DNA of 64,000 nucleotides from Romanomermis culicivorax (lineage: Eukaryota > Nematoda > Enoplea > Mermithida > Mermithidae): NCBI GenBank assembly GCA_963922205.1, contig CAWUHX010000023.1, positions 186,001 through 250,000 of the forward strand. The letters run 5' to 3'. The translations under genes and the position numbers were made by a program. A model generated the notes under the pieces. That model was not told where the DNA came from. It ran no database searches and saw only the letters and a program-made list of their open reading frames with translations. Shown piece by piece: positions 1-14,700 of the stretch (the first letter of the stretch is position 1; each line of letters starts with the position of its first letter).

Positions 1-1320
1 ATAAATCCTGCTCTTTTCAAAAAAGGTGAGTTGAAACACATAATGGCTGGGTGTGTACCATCAACCGGGAATGCCCGGGTTCCAAAACAAAAAGTAGTTG
101 TCGGAGCCTTGAGAATAATAAAAGCTTGAAATGTCTATTTTGAGAAAATGACAATTTTTCGGCGAAAAAAGTGATTAAATTTTTCCTCTATGTCGCATCA
201 TAAATACGGATTTTTATGGATTTTTCAACAAAAATGGCTGTTCTAGTGTTTTTGGCGCTAGGAAACCTATGTCCATAGAAAATTCATGGGAGGTTAAAAT
301 CATTCATAACTCAGCCAAAATTATAGTTCCAAGATTTTAAATCGCGTTTTTGGAAAGATCTTGACGAGATCTATCCATCCATTGATATCGAACTTGTAGC
401 ATTTTAAAAGAAAAAAATCACCAGAGTAGGGTCTGGGTCAGGTCAATGCCTTTTCCCGTAGACTCCAGCATGATTTGATATGTGCCATCCACCGGGAATG
501 CCTCTTGGTTCCAAAAAATCCTACGCGACGCGGCCCAGCCGAGTTATGCTACGTTTAGAGATTTTCGACCATGGCTCTACAGACCACGGGCATTCCTTAA
601 GCCAAGGCCTAAACCTAAGGAGACTCCAAAAAATAAAAAAAATGTTGCAAGTAGGATAAAAAGGTTGGCCTCGCGACGCCGAGACTTGGGACTAGTCCCA
701 AATCAACCACCCAAAAAATGACGAACAAAAAACGCAATCATGGGGTACGAGGAGTACTATTATAGTTTTAAAAAATGACGAACTTGTGAAGTCATCGCCC
801 GATCGCTCTTTTTTTATTGTCGAAAGAAGGAAAAATGGCAACTTGTGCTGTTAATTGATGACGTTCAAAAGTTGCAAAAAAGTGTCAAATATGCGACAAA
901 TGACAACAAAATTGATAACAAACAGTTTGGGGAGCCAAACCAGATTTGAGAGACAAGACATCAAGATAGCCAGTCTAAACTGGAAAAAAAATTTTCCCCT
1001 TGCACACAACAATATACGAAGAATGTGTTTAAAAATAGAACCAGCTAAATCCAGTATTAATGCACTTGCTGCACGTTTTCAATGATAAAAGTCGCCTGCA
1101 TTGCGTGCATGACGTAAATGCGCTGCTGCAGGCTAGACCCAGATTCGCTGCAGCATGCGTAGAAAGAAGATTAGAACGAAAAACTGGTATTTTTATACCG
1201 TATACATATTTTGTACTACGCTAGAACAATTGGTGCTTGCTTGTTTATTTTTAGTAACAACTGCGCAAAAAGAAGATATGCATACAAATTTGCATACCTA
1301 ATAAGCAGCCTGTACGGAGG
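1..1320. other. AT-rich stretch without a recognisable gene
   Basis: I see no exon with convincing codon structure or splice sites. A short motif around CCGGGAATGCC, followed by a TTCCAAAA run, occurs at about 66-90 and again at about 493-517, so part of this is a degenerate direct repeat. At 590-625 there is a short degenerate run of AAGCC/CCTAA words resembling GCCTAA hexamers. Small open frames at 482-721 and 855-1085 overlap these repeats and are probably chance. Confidence 0.5.
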
Positions 1321-1985
1321 GAATCGATATTTGGGGTAATCTTATGTGAGCGATTCCCTAGTGAGCGATCTCCATGTGATCGATTCACAATTGAGCGACT
1401 TCCATAAGTAAGTGAATCTTGATTCCACAGAAAACATTACTCAAGTTGAAAAAATCAATTGCATCTTGATTCAAAAATGAAAAAAATCAACTTATGTTTT
1501 GATTTCAAGGATAATACGATGAAATTTATTTTGATTCCAAAGAATCGAGTTAATCTTGAATTGGTGAGGAAAAGATCAAGTGCATGTAGATTCGAAATCG
1601 AGCCTATTCGGATTCTAAAAAAAAATTCAAGTTGATTTTGATTCTGAAAAACAAAGTTAGTCTTGATTTTTAAAAAAGTATCAAGTTGCAGCTTGATTCT
1701 GCAGCAAAAACGATACCATGTGTATTTTTGATTAAAAAAGTCATTTAAAAAAACCAAATGCCTTTTGATTCCAAAGAAAAGCGATCGAGTGCATTTTGAT
1801 TTCAAATAAATATCTTGAATGTAAAGAAAAGAAATCAAATTTATTTTGACTCCAAAGAAACATCAAGTGAATCTTGATTTTAAGAAAAAAAATCATGTGT
1901 ATTTTGATCTCATGAAAAAAGTCAAGCGTATCATGATTCCAAAGGAAAGAAATCAAGTACATTTCGAGTCAAAAAAGATCAAAAA
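1320..1985. repeat. Imperfect 40-50 bp tandem repeat (TTGATTCCAAAGAAA-type)
   Basis: From about 1430 to 1980 a unit containing TTGATTCCAAAGAAA, AATCAAGTG and ATTTTGATT recurs roughly every 40-50 bp with many substitutions. It starts with GTGAGCGATTCCC-like copies (1347-1410) resembling the foldback-arm repeat at 45.2-47 kb, so the array may have grown out of a degenerate foldback arm. Open frames on both strands here are products of the repeat. Confidence 0.65.
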
Positions 1986-2754
1986 TGAACAGCGACCAGT
2001 TAACTCTCTGTGGGGTACCATGAAAAAAACTACAAACAAGTGACGGAAACTCGAAGAAATTACTTAAAACGGAAACGAGAGATGATTTTCGATATAAAAA
2101 GTTAAAAATACCAGCTTACACAGTAATTCGGGATTAAAATGGTCAAAATTTAGACGTAGTTTAAGGAAAATTCGTCGCGAGTTGAAAATAGGTGTCCAGA
2201 AAACATTTCATGACCACTTTTTCGACTTGTGGATGAGGACCATGAGGTTTCGTCTATTTTTAGAACTTTGAATAATTTAGACAAAATATAGATCATGCTT
2301 AATAAAAATAATGAAATATCAGTTACAAAAGGTTAGTCATTGTTGTAAAAAGATTTACTGTAGCTATAAAACTTTCATTTCTCAAAAATAGTGAATCGAA
2401 TTATATACCGTTTTTCTTGGTTTGTCTGGAGTGCATGACTTCAACACACATTACTCATTCACGCCAAAAATTAGGGCAAAACTACAGTAACTGACCTCAA
2501 ACAGCTCATGAGAACTGAAGGATGGTTTAAACTTGACATGATAACCAGGGTGTGATTGCCGACATTTCAATAAAATTAAAACAAATCTGCAATGCACGAG
2601 GTCGGGACCTCAACACAAATTCGATCAGCGTAGAAATTAACATTTTGAAATTTACAAAATAATGTGAATTAGTTGAATAAATGAGGTACAAAACGTTTCA
2701 CAATAATTCGATGGTTAAAACCCCCCAAAAATGTGGCTCTAATGTTAATTTAAC

Positions 2755-2875
2755 TGAATAAATTTGGTTTAAAAAAGTAATAAATTTGGTTTAAAAAAGT
2801 AAAAAAGTTTTAAAAAACTTTACTTTTTTAAACCAAATTAACTGAATAAATTTGGTTTAAAAAAGTAAAGTTCTG
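2755..2875. repeat. Near-perfect palindrome flanked by direct copies
   Basis: The motif AATTTGGTTTAAAAAAGTAA occurs in direct copies at about 2760-2803 and 2848-2868, and inverted at about 2818-2840 (TTACTTTTTTAAACCAAATT is the matching arm). The centre forms a long AT-only hairpin with a very short loop. I see no coding function. Confidence 0.7.
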
Positions 2876-3119
2876 AATTTAGATAGAAATATGACCTAAT
2901 GTAATTAATTTATGACGATTCTTTAATAAAAATTAAAAAAATAAAAAGAGATAATGAAAAGATTAAAAATAAAAATTGAAATGAAAAAAGATAAACGAAG
3001 AAACGATGAAAAAATAATGTAAAAGACAAATAAAAAATACAAAAGATGTTAAAATATGAAAAACTGAAGTTGAAATGAGTCGTTGAGAACAAAAAAAGAT
3101 GAAAAAGAAACATAAAAAA

Positions 3120-4430
<1,311 letters not shown>

Positions 4431-7400
4431 ACTTCTGTTAAAATGTCCCTTTTACACTGACGTCAGTTTACTCAGTATCAAATTTCGTCATCCCTTATAA
4501 TTGATAATATTGATTTACTAATTCAGCTACTAACATGCATAAATTAATCGCTACAGTAAGCCAAAGTTGGCGAAAATCGCCGTCATTGAAACGTATTTCG
4601 AATATTGGTACGATTCGCAAAAAAAGGGGGTTTAAAGGTGAGATTTTTTGTTCTAGCTCTTAGTCAAAATTGTATGCTTGAAATATGAGAAATGATGAAT
4701 TAATATCCGTGATCAAAGTTTTGGATTTTTAGAATGCTTAGATTTTACATGCGCACACTGATTCTACATGCCATGATGTGAAAAACATGGTACGACATTT
4801 TGACGCCGAAAAATCATGAAAAATAGGAAACATTTCGCGCAACATGACGTATATGCAACTTGCTTGAGCCAATGTGAAAAGAGCTCATGAAAAAAAATCA
4901 ATCGGCGAAATTGAATCACGAGCTTGCGATGCTATACATAACATGGCGCCGGAAAAATTTGCCGTTCTTAAGATCAAGATGTTGATTGATCTGTCATGGT
5001 TTTGAGATGTCGAAAAAAAGATCTTGTACCTATATATTTATCTTTTCAGTATAACTGAAAATCATGATTATTTTACTTAGCCGTGGGCACGTATCCTGTG
5101 GATTTGTTTTTTGTCAAAGATTGTGCGAGTACTGTAAAAAGTGGATCATCAGAAAGTCATATGAAACTTTGGATAGTCTGTGATTTTCAATGATATGGAT
5201 GTTATGGACAGCATTTGACCAGTGAACTGACCATCCAAAAAATTTAGATCCATGCTTTTTCACAGCGATGGTCATTGATCCTTTCCTGTTTTGTAAAAAA
5301 TAGCATTTTTTTCTTTTTTGGGGAAAATTTTTGAAATTTTCATTTTTTTGACATTTTAGAGTTATTCCACTAAAGATTCTTTTATAGTTGGGTATCCCCA
5401 TCCCGGCCAAAGAATTTTGGGTTCAACTCCAACAACCGAACCAACCTAAGGTCTTCCAGGTATGCTTAATAAGGTTTTGAATGTTTCAGGAATCTCGGAT
5501 TAGGATTCCTGTAGTTTGTAGAAATTGCACAAAATATGCCTGCTGAACCAAAATTACTGTAAATCAAGTTACAAAAGTCTGACCATTTTTTACTGGAAAA
5601 TCAAGGTGGCCTGTTCTACAGTATTCGAAGTTTATCAACGAACTTGATCAACGTCAAAATATTTAAAAGTTAGATGTGGTACTGTAGAAAGTGTTGGAAA
5701 TTGGAAGTGCTAGAGTAGAATCCGTGATACTGTAGAAATGATTCTCAAGAAGGGAATCAAGGAGCTGAATCTACGTCGAAAAATTTCAAAGTTGGAAGTG
5801 CTAATGTACAAAATTCTGGAAGTTGAGAGTGATACTGTAGAAATCATATTACTCTAAAAACGATTCTCAAGAAGTGAATGAAAAAATTTCATCAACTTGG
5901 AAGTATTTTGAAATAGGAAGTGCTACTGTAGAAACTTTTGCAAGTTGCAAGTCATACTGTAGAATGTAGAATCAGTGTTTCTGTAGAAATGATTGTCAGA
6001 AGAGGAATCAAAGAACTTGATCTACTATAAAATATTGTGTGAAGTTGGAAGTGCTACTGAACAGAACAATTCCCAAGAAGTGGATTAAGGAGGAGTGCTT
6101 TATGCAAATTTGGTGGTTAATCGGGGAGTTTTACTGTATTTTTCATAACTTGTCAGAAAAGATCTTTTTCAATCAATTCAAGTTTGAGATCAATCGATCA
6201 ACATGAAATACAAATGAAACTATTGATCATGAAAGATTGTTTGATTATTCAAGAGAACTCATGTAAGTTTTTCTGGCTACTGTAGTCCACTTGAAAAATT
6301 ACCGTTTTTGCATTCGATTGCAATTTATGATAGAATTTTTACAGTTTTCATAAATTCATGACTGGTCCAGTGATTTAATAATGAAATGTTGACAAATTTT
6401 ATGATTTCCGTGTATTTTTTTGCCAAAAACTAACAGCATTTTTCAAAAACCGGTGATTTACTGAAAATGAACAAATTTCATGGTACGGTATACCGTATGA
6501 AACATTAAACTTGAGGAACAAGTTTTTTTCCCCACATACACTTTCGCAGCGTCTTTTTTCGAGCCACCCTGTTGATATTGACAAGTGGGACTCCTCCAAA
6601 AAAATGGACGCCATGTAGAAATTACGTAGCAAAATCGATCTTCTTTCCCCAATGAAGCTTTTGCTCATTAATTAGCTGCATGACAAAATGAAGATTTCTA
6701 GGTGTTGTCGGTGAAACACCTGTGTTTTGTCATTAATTGACGTAGCTAGAATCTTACGTATATATAATAATTGCCGACTACTAGCGCAATTTCTAAACAA
6801 TTTCATGAGTGCCGGAATTGTGCTCGATTTTTTCATGGAATATTTTTGCGATATGGAGAGTAGGTCGAAATTTTGTATTGGTATACTGTAAAAATTGTAG
6901 GGTTTGGGATCATGCGACCTTTAGTTCATGTGTTCTATGTGACTTGAGTCTTTTTTGTAGAAATTTTAGTATCATCGAAAATTCTAATTGACTATAACTC
7001 TATCAGTTATAGAGTTTAAACAATATAATTAGGATTTTTTGATAAAACTTTCAGAGATCTATCGATTGGTGGCTAATTTTCAATACTTTTAGGTCTTTGA
7101 TCAATGAAATCTAGGAACTTTAAATTCAGTCAGGCCGTTTCGAAATATTTTACATCAAGTATTTTGTCACTCAAGTGCCACAATTTGTGCATGACTACAT
7201 AACTTTCGTCGAGATATTTCCAAAAACTGTATGCAAATTATTGTATCTTATTTTTGAAGAAGTTAAACAAGTTTAGACTTTGGGCTGACATGGATTATTC
7301 ACATAAAATCCTTTCTCCTCTCCAACACGGAAATTTAAAAAAATGCGATTTTCAGCATTTTGACCAGCAAGTTATGCTTCATTGATGAAGTAGGCCTGGT

Positions 7401-7500
7401 TTAGAGTGATTAACTGTAGTTTTTCAATAAATACTTTCGTTGGTAATTCAGCTTTAAAAAACTCTTCTCATGACGACATTGAGAAAATTTCACATGACAT
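4431..7500. other. Non-coding AT-rich DNA with ACTGTAG-rich repeats
   Basis: No exon is supported. Between about 5630 and 6060 a unit of roughly 100 bp recurs. It contains CTGTAGAAATGATTCTCAAG, then GAATCAAGGA and GAAGTTGGAAGTGCTACTGTAG. TACTGTAG-type words are frequent in nematode non-coding DNA. The rest shows no structure I can name. Confidence 0.5.
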
Positions 7501-7559
7501 TATCACCATTTATGGAGGAAAAAGAGAGGGAAGCAGAAAAAAACCACCCGAAAAATAGT

Positions 7560-8060
7560 TTTACTTTCATGAAGCTTTGAGCTTGATCATACTTTATGAA
7601 ATTTACATTATTCGATAGAAAACTTCTAGCTGATTAATATGCACGTTATTTCATCAAAATCCATCTCGTAGAACCAAAGTTACGCGGCAAAATGTCTTCG
7701 AAGCGTTCGTTACCCTGCTTTACCGTTAAAATAGCGATGTAACATCCTTCAACGCAGAATCTCGAGTGAACAGTATGGAATTTACACCATTCAATAGAAA
7801 AATTTTTGTGGATTAATCTGCACATTATTTCCCCAGAATCAATACAGGAGAACTAAAATTACACGGTAAAATGTCTTCAAAACATTCGTTCAGGACACCC
7901 TGCTTTACTGCTAAAATAGTGCTGTAACATGCTTTAAACTCTATTGTATTGTATGAAAGTTACACCATTCGATAGAAAATTTCTTGCTGATCAGTATGCA
8001 CATTATTTCATCGAAATGTCTACAGTAAAACCAAATGTTGTGTCTTGAATAATGACTGGA
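7560..8060. repeat. About 185-bp tandem repeat upstream of the HAD hydrolase
   Basis: A unit containing TACACCATTCGATAGAAAA, CTGATTAATATGCACATTAT, CAAAGTTACGCGGCAAAATG and TCTTCGAAGCGTTCG recurs at about 7590, 7775 and 7955. A further piece of the unit (GTTATGTGGCAAAATGTCTT, then AAACATCCGTTCGGGACA) reappears at 8683-8722, immediately before the hydrolase coding region. Confidence 0.7.
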
Positions 8061-8115
8061 CTAAGTTGAAAATGGATTAGCCTTAGGATAATTGGTAAAT
8101 ATCCAACTGGAATAC

Positions 8116-8364
8116 TATAGTCTGTTTTTTATAAGATGCTTCCAAATAGAAAAGTGACACAAATCAGTACTGTCGTCAAAATCGTTTACGTAGAGCTTTC
8201 ACCGTGAAATTTTTTGCTCAAAAAATTGTTAAAGCTGAGCTCACTAAGCTCAGAAATTTTCAGACCTATATGATATATTGTTCAATAGAAAATCGTGAAA
8301 ATCTGAAATACTACTTGCTTTCCACTTTTATTATTTAGAAGCATTTCAAGAAAAACAGACTATA
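8116..8364. mobile_element. CTATAGTCTG-family MITE, copy 1
   Basis: The element begins CTATAGTCTGTTTTTTATAAGA and ends AGAAAAACAGACTATAG, so its terminal inverted repeats share CTATAGTCTGTTTTT and are bounded by TA. It is about 245 bp and has no coding capacity. The subterminal GATGCTTCCAAATAG on the left is mirrored by ATTTAGAAGCATTTC on the right. TA target sites suggest mobilisation by a Tc1/mariner-type transposase, which is an inference. Confidence 0.8.
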
Positions 8365-8524
8365 GCTGGTAAATAGATAAGTTTAATAAGGCTAATTAAC
8401 ACAACATTTAATATCAAAGTACTAAATAGTACAATGAATAAATGAATGAATATACAAAACAACATGTTTTAGAACCTTGTAGAATATAAAAGAATATTAC
8501 AGAATATCTAGAATTTTCCAGTAG

Positions 8525-8680
8525 TACATGAAATGTGCCTGCACATCATGTTATGTTATCATACTGTAAGGTATGCATCACTTGTACTTGCACATCATAT
8601 TATGTGATCAAACTGCAAATTATGCATCACTCGCACTCGCACATGATGTAATGTGATTCTATTCTAAGATATGTATCACA
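8525..8680. repeat. Three-copy about 56-bp tandem repeat
   Basis: Three units share the pattern TGCACATCATNTTATGTGAT, then NNACTGNAANNTATGCATCAC, at about 8525, 8581 and 8637. The array lies directly upstream of the hydrolase first exon, so it could be part of its promoter or 5' untranslated region, but I see no TATA box. Confidence 0.6.
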
Positions 8681-8763
8681 AAGTTATGTGGCAAAATGTC
8701 TTTGAAACATCCGTTCGGGACACTGTCTACACTTTGGACTTTTCAGCTTGGAAATTTTCCTCA

Positions 8764-11700
8764 ATGCGTCGCCAATCATCGCCGTTTGTCACTGCCACCG
8801 CCAAAAATCGCGGTAGCACGAAAAATGTTAGCGGCGGCAAAAATTTAGTCTTGATGAGCCGGGCGTTTTCGTTCAGCGTCGCTTCGATGTTACGATTTTT
8901 GATTGATACGCCGGCAAATCGACGAGCAGACGGCGGCAACGATGTTTTAAAAATTCAAAAATATGACGAAACGACCGACGAAGAAAAAAGGCGAAAAATT
9001 CGAGAGAGAAAATTTTCGTTGATCATTTTTGACAAGGACGGTACGTTGATAAGATTCGATTCAATGTGGATTCCTTGGGTTAGGAAATTGGCTTCGATGT
9101 AAGTTTGATGCTCAAGTTTTTTTCAAGCGTACTGTAGCTTCCGTGAATACTGTAGTCCAGAGATTACTGCAGTTGCTTGTGCTGATTTTTTGAACATGCA
9201 ACATGCAACACATTACTCATGCATGACCAGAAAATTGTATGTGAATCCCAGATTTTTTTCATGAGTTACTGATTCGACATAAGTTTGATTCGCAAGTAGT
9301 GACCAGGAGTACTGTAGTTTTTACGAGCAAAATATTCTCATGGCCACTGTACTTGCTAGTTTTGACTTTTTTATTATTTGAGTCATGACCTCAAAAATCA
9401 AATCAATTTTGATCACGTGACACGGCATGCATGCAATATGCAGTGCATTTTTCATGCATAATTTCAGGAGAAGTGATTCGCATTCGTGTCACGAAAATTT
9501 CGATCAGCAAGTATATGTCGGATTACTGTTGTCAAATCCGCTTTTGTAGTTTCATGCGTAATTCTAGAAAAATGTATGTCGTTGTTTCACACATTTTAGT
9601 GTCTCATATTCATTTGCACGAATTTGCACAAGCCAATACAGTTCCAGTTACTGCAACATTCATAATCATTCGAAATATTCTCTCCTGAGATTTCTGTGGT
9701 ATTCAGTAACAGCAAAAGATTTACGTTCCTTTTTACTGTAACCATAAAAATTTTGGGACATTTAATATCAAAATTCACTGAACTATGTAAAAAAACTGAT
9801 TTTTGTAGTTTCTAAAGCATCAATTTTTTGAAAACTACGGTATATCATACCAGAATCACGTGACATCTTACATAACTGCAAAATTGAAAATTTTCTAATT
9901 TTTAGTATACAAAATGAATCGAAATTAAAAGGCGTCGACGAGGACATTTTTAAACTTTTGGGCTATAGTCGGAAAGAGAATCAAGTGAAACCGGGTCTTT
10001 TGGCTTCCGGAACCACAGCCCAAATAAAGGTCGCCCTTCGAGGATATTTGAAAAGTCGAGGAATGCAAGATACCGAAGCTACAATGGTAAGGAAATTTGC
10101 ATTTATCACAGATATTAAACTGCAATATTCCACTATCCTATAGTCTGTTTTTTATCCAGTGCTTCCAAATAGAAAAATGACACAATTCAGTACTATCATC
10201 AAAATTTTGTTTTTGTTTACATACATACAGCTCTTACGCTAAAATTTTTAACTCAAAAAATTCTTGAAGATAGGTCGGTATACTCACAAACTTCCAGTCC
10301 TAAATGATATATATTGTTTACTACAAAATAGTGAAAATCTGCAATACTACTTGCTTTCCACTTTCATTTAGAAGCATTTCAAGAAAAACAGAAGTAGTCA
10401 TTTCGCCCTACAGGGCGCATGGCTAAGCATATACACACGTCAAAGTATAGAAAAAGGTCGGATCGTGTCTCGAGGCAGTCAAAAACGTGTCCTGAAAACA
10501 ATGCTTAAGCATAAGGAATCATCAAAAAACGTATCCCGAATACGTAAAAAATGTATACCCAACAAAATTTTTTGTGACAATATTGTAAAAAAATGAGTAA
10601 AACCATTAGATCGTTAGACTCCGGTGAGGGGTTGTGATAGTGAAAGATTATAGTGGCTGTAGAGACCCTGGTGGCTGTAGAGACCCCTGGTGGTTGTAGA
10701 TACTGCCTGGTGAAGATAAAGACATAGTGGCGGTAAAGACTAGTGGCAGTAGTAAAGATACTGGTGGCTGTAAAAACCTGGTGGCGGTAAAGAACCTGGT
10801 GGCGGTAAAGAATGGCGGCAGAGACCCCGGTGGCTATAGAGATTATAGTGGCGATAAAGACTTTGGTGGTGGTAGAGACATTGGTCGCGGTAGAGACACT
10901 GGTGGTTGTAGAGATGCTGGTGGCTGTAGAGATGCTGTAGAGACCCGGGTGGCAGCAGAGGCCCTGGTGGCGGTAGAGACCACAGTGGCGATAAAGACTT
11001 TGGTGGTGGTAGAGACCCTGGTGGCGTAGATAGAGACCCTGGCGGCTGTACAGACGTTGGTGGTGGTAGAGGCCTTAGTGGCCGTAGAGACACTAGTGGC
11101 GGTAAGACCTAGTGGCCGTAGAGACTTGTTGCACAAGTAACGATCTTGATCACGTGATATTGCGTGGCTCCGCCCCTTTCCTATACTTTGACCTGTGTAT
11201 ATGCCTAACCATACGCCCTATAAGGTCCGGTATAACTACTAACAGACTATATATGTGAGAATTCACATGGAAAACTGGATACAAAAATACAAATAAAAAC
11301 AACACAAAAAGCAGCAGTTACAATATTCTAAATGTTGGAAAATATGGATCAGCTAAGTATTCTTACTCTGTACTAAGGAACTGCAATTACAGTATCTCTA
11401 ATATAAAATGTGTAGAAAATGACAATTTGAATTTTTTTTAGAAATTTTTTTAAAATTTTTTCCCCTATTTGAAAGTATTAAGAAATAACTGTGCATTACA
11501 TACCCAAAGTGTAGTAGCAGTCCCATAATTACGGAATATACAGGGAAAATACCACAGCTACAGCAGAATCAAAACGAAAAATCTGAAAGAACCGTAGTAA
11601 CACTATTTCTAGTCCAAAAAAGTGGGGGAAATCACAGTTGCAGTACATTTGAATGTGCAAAAAATAATTACAATATACAAAATATGAAATGTTAGTATAA

Positions 11701-14700
11701 AGAGTATGGAAAAATAAAACTTACCAACAGTGTCATCAGTGACTCAGTTACAGTACGCTCAATATGGGAAGTAGTATAAAAAGCCATAGTTAAAGTTCAA
11801 TAAGGAGAGAAAACCGTACATTAACAGTATCCTCGATAAGGTAACCATGAAAAATTTAGTTACAACAGGAAACTAACAAGAAACAAGAACTATGGTTGAA
11901 GCAGTGTGCTTACCAATAAAAGTACAGAAAAGCTTACTATTCTCAATATGAAAATTTTGAACAAAATCACTGCTAGGGTATTGTCAATCTGAACAATGAA
12001 GGAAAATCACAGTTACAGTAGGAAAAAATAATAGTAATTAAAGTTTCCTGCATATGATAAGTAGTACAATAACTACAGTTGCACATTATACTCAATAGGG
12101 ATAGTGTAGAAAAACCTACTGTATGCTCATTATGAGAACTATAAAAAAACCACAGTACTGTTTCCTCGAAATAAAAGCACTGACATACATCCTTGATATA
12201 TGTAAAGTGTACGGAAAAATATAATCACCGTTTTCTCAACACGGAAAAGTCAACATGGAAAAAAGTTAGAGTATCCTAACTATGAAGAGTTAGTACAGTT
12301 AACTAGATATTGGGGCTCGCAATGCTCACATTTTTAAAGAGATACATGTATTATAACGTATCCCATGTCATAACATATCTCGTCTTATAACATATCTCAT
12401 GTTATAATATATCCAATGTTAAAACATATACTATGTTGTAACATATCCCATGTTATAACATATTTGATGTTAGGGCATATCCCATATTGTAACATATCTC
12501 ATGTTATAACATATATACCAGGTTATAGCATATACCACATTAGAACACATTCCATGTTACAAAGTATCCTATGTCATTACATATCACATTTTATAACATA
12601 TCCCATGTTAAGCATATCCTACATTATAAAATATCCAGTGTAATAACATATATAAGTTTTTCGAATAAAAATTTTTAATATGTCATAACACAGGGCTATG
12701 ATGTAGCATAATGCTATGCTATAACATATGGCCTCGATAGAGAAAATTTTTTGAAAAAAACCTTTTAAGGTTATGACATAGGTCATTGTTATAACATTGG
12801 CCGTTGTTATAATACAGGGCCATGTTATAAAGTGGGGCCATGTTATAACATACAGAGGTATATCTTTCAACAGCCAGCTATATTTTGTGTTTTGTGACAA
12901 ATATAACACGACATATGTTATAAGATGAGATATATTATAACATGTGGTATGTTATAACATGTATATTCTTTGAAGCGGTATATGTCATAATGTGCGACAT
13001 GTTATAACATGGAGCAAGTTTAAACATGTGATATGTTATAAAATATCTAATGTTATAGCATATCTCTGTTATAACATACACTATGTTATAAAACACCCCA
13101 TGTTATAACTAGAGCACGGATTTTTAAGTGCAAAAAAATGGCAAATTAAGTGCACAGTTAAGTGCAAAAAAACCAGATTTACACTAATTTTTGGCCTTAA
13201 TAAATTGCAATAAGACGTTTTAATGGCAGCAAACTGTCAAGTTTAGTTGAAAAGAAACTTATTAAACATAACAATATTTATCATTTCAATATTTTCAAAT
13301 GTTAAGCTTTGACGGCGATCAGACAATATTAATTTATATTGAGAAAACAAACACTCCACGTCTACAGAAACCAAAGGCGTGAACAGAGTTTTAAATTGAA
13401 ATTCTGGATTGGAGTCAGAAACAAACGATTGAACATTGGGATTTCGGCTCAGACTGCTTGTATATTTTTGGCGGGCAAATCCATCCAAAAAATCTGACCC
13501 ATCACTGAAAATTTTCCACTGTTGATCTTTCATTAAACCTTGTTTTTCACGTTTTTAACTATGTTTCATCAAGTTTTTGACTAAAAACGTTTTTAACTTT
13601 AAAAAAGTTAAAAGTAGTTAAAAAGTTTTTAACTTAAAGAGAAGGTTTTTAACTAAAAAAGTTAAAAATAGACTTTTTAACTATTTTGAACTTTGTTTTT
13701 TCAAGTTTTTAACTAAAAACTATGCATTTAAGTGCAACTTTTACAGAAAGTTTAAATTAAGTGAAATTAAGTGCAAGAGCCCCAAATTAAGTGCAATTAA
13801 GTGCTACTAATTAGCATTCTTTTGCATCAGAAACCATGAATAATAGCATTTCTAAGCATGGGAAGTATATTTCATCAAAAAAAGATTAAGTGCAGCACTT
13901 AAAAATCCGTACTCCAGTTATAACATACCTCCCCAAGTTATAACATACACTTTGTGATGACATACCGTCTGTTAGAATATAACTCCTCATGTTATAATGT
14001 ACCCTGTGTTATACTATCGTCCCATTTTATAACTTACTTACCCTGTATTATAACATAGCTCCCCTGATGCTATTACCTACGCCATGTTATACCATCCTCC
14101 CATGTTATAAGATACCCTATGTTATAGCACGTCGGATATGTTGTAATATGGTGTATTTAACATCGGATATGTTGTAGCATGGTGTATATAACATGGTTTG
14201 TAACATTGCGTATGTTACAACATAGGGTATTTTATAACAAGGGATATGCTGTTACATAGGACAATGTTGTAAGATGTCAATATGTTATATGTCAAAAATG
14301 AAAAAAAAATTTTTTGCTCGTTATAACATAGCAATTTGTTATAACATATCACTGTGTTATAACATGTCAGTATATTATAACATGTCGAAAAATGAAAAAA
14401 AATTTCTTGTACGTATAGGCATATATTATAACATAGGGCCATGTTATAACATGGGGCTATTTTATAACATATTGCACCATACTATAGGTATATTTATGTA
14501 AAGTATGTTTATACATTGCACTATATGGTTCTGAGTTGCTTATATTCTTTTAAAAAGGTATATCTTATAACATGCTTTATACTTATAATGTTCTGAAACA
14601 CGCACACACAAACGGACACTTGAATTTTAATGTTATAGATATATACTCCAATTACAGTATTTTCAATATGTAAAAAGGGGAAATCAGTTACTGTAATATA

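Larger units (their letters stand above)
10139..11253. mobile_element. CTATAGTCTG-family MITE, copy 2, split by a nested element
   Basis: The left end is CTATAGTCTGTTTTTTATCC at about 10138. The element runs to AAGAAAAACAGA at 10392, is interrupted by an 848-bp element, and resumes CTATATA at 11247. The last bases at the insertion (AACAGA) are duplicated on both sides. The internal sequence matches copy 1 (GTGACACAATTCAGTACT and similar). It lies in intron 2 of the HAD hydrolase. Confidence 0.75.

Noticed and set aside
10727-11136. Gly- or Pro/Ser-rich frames on both strands
   Set aside because: They are the GGTGGC minisatellite inside a transposon; open in multiple frames on both strands.
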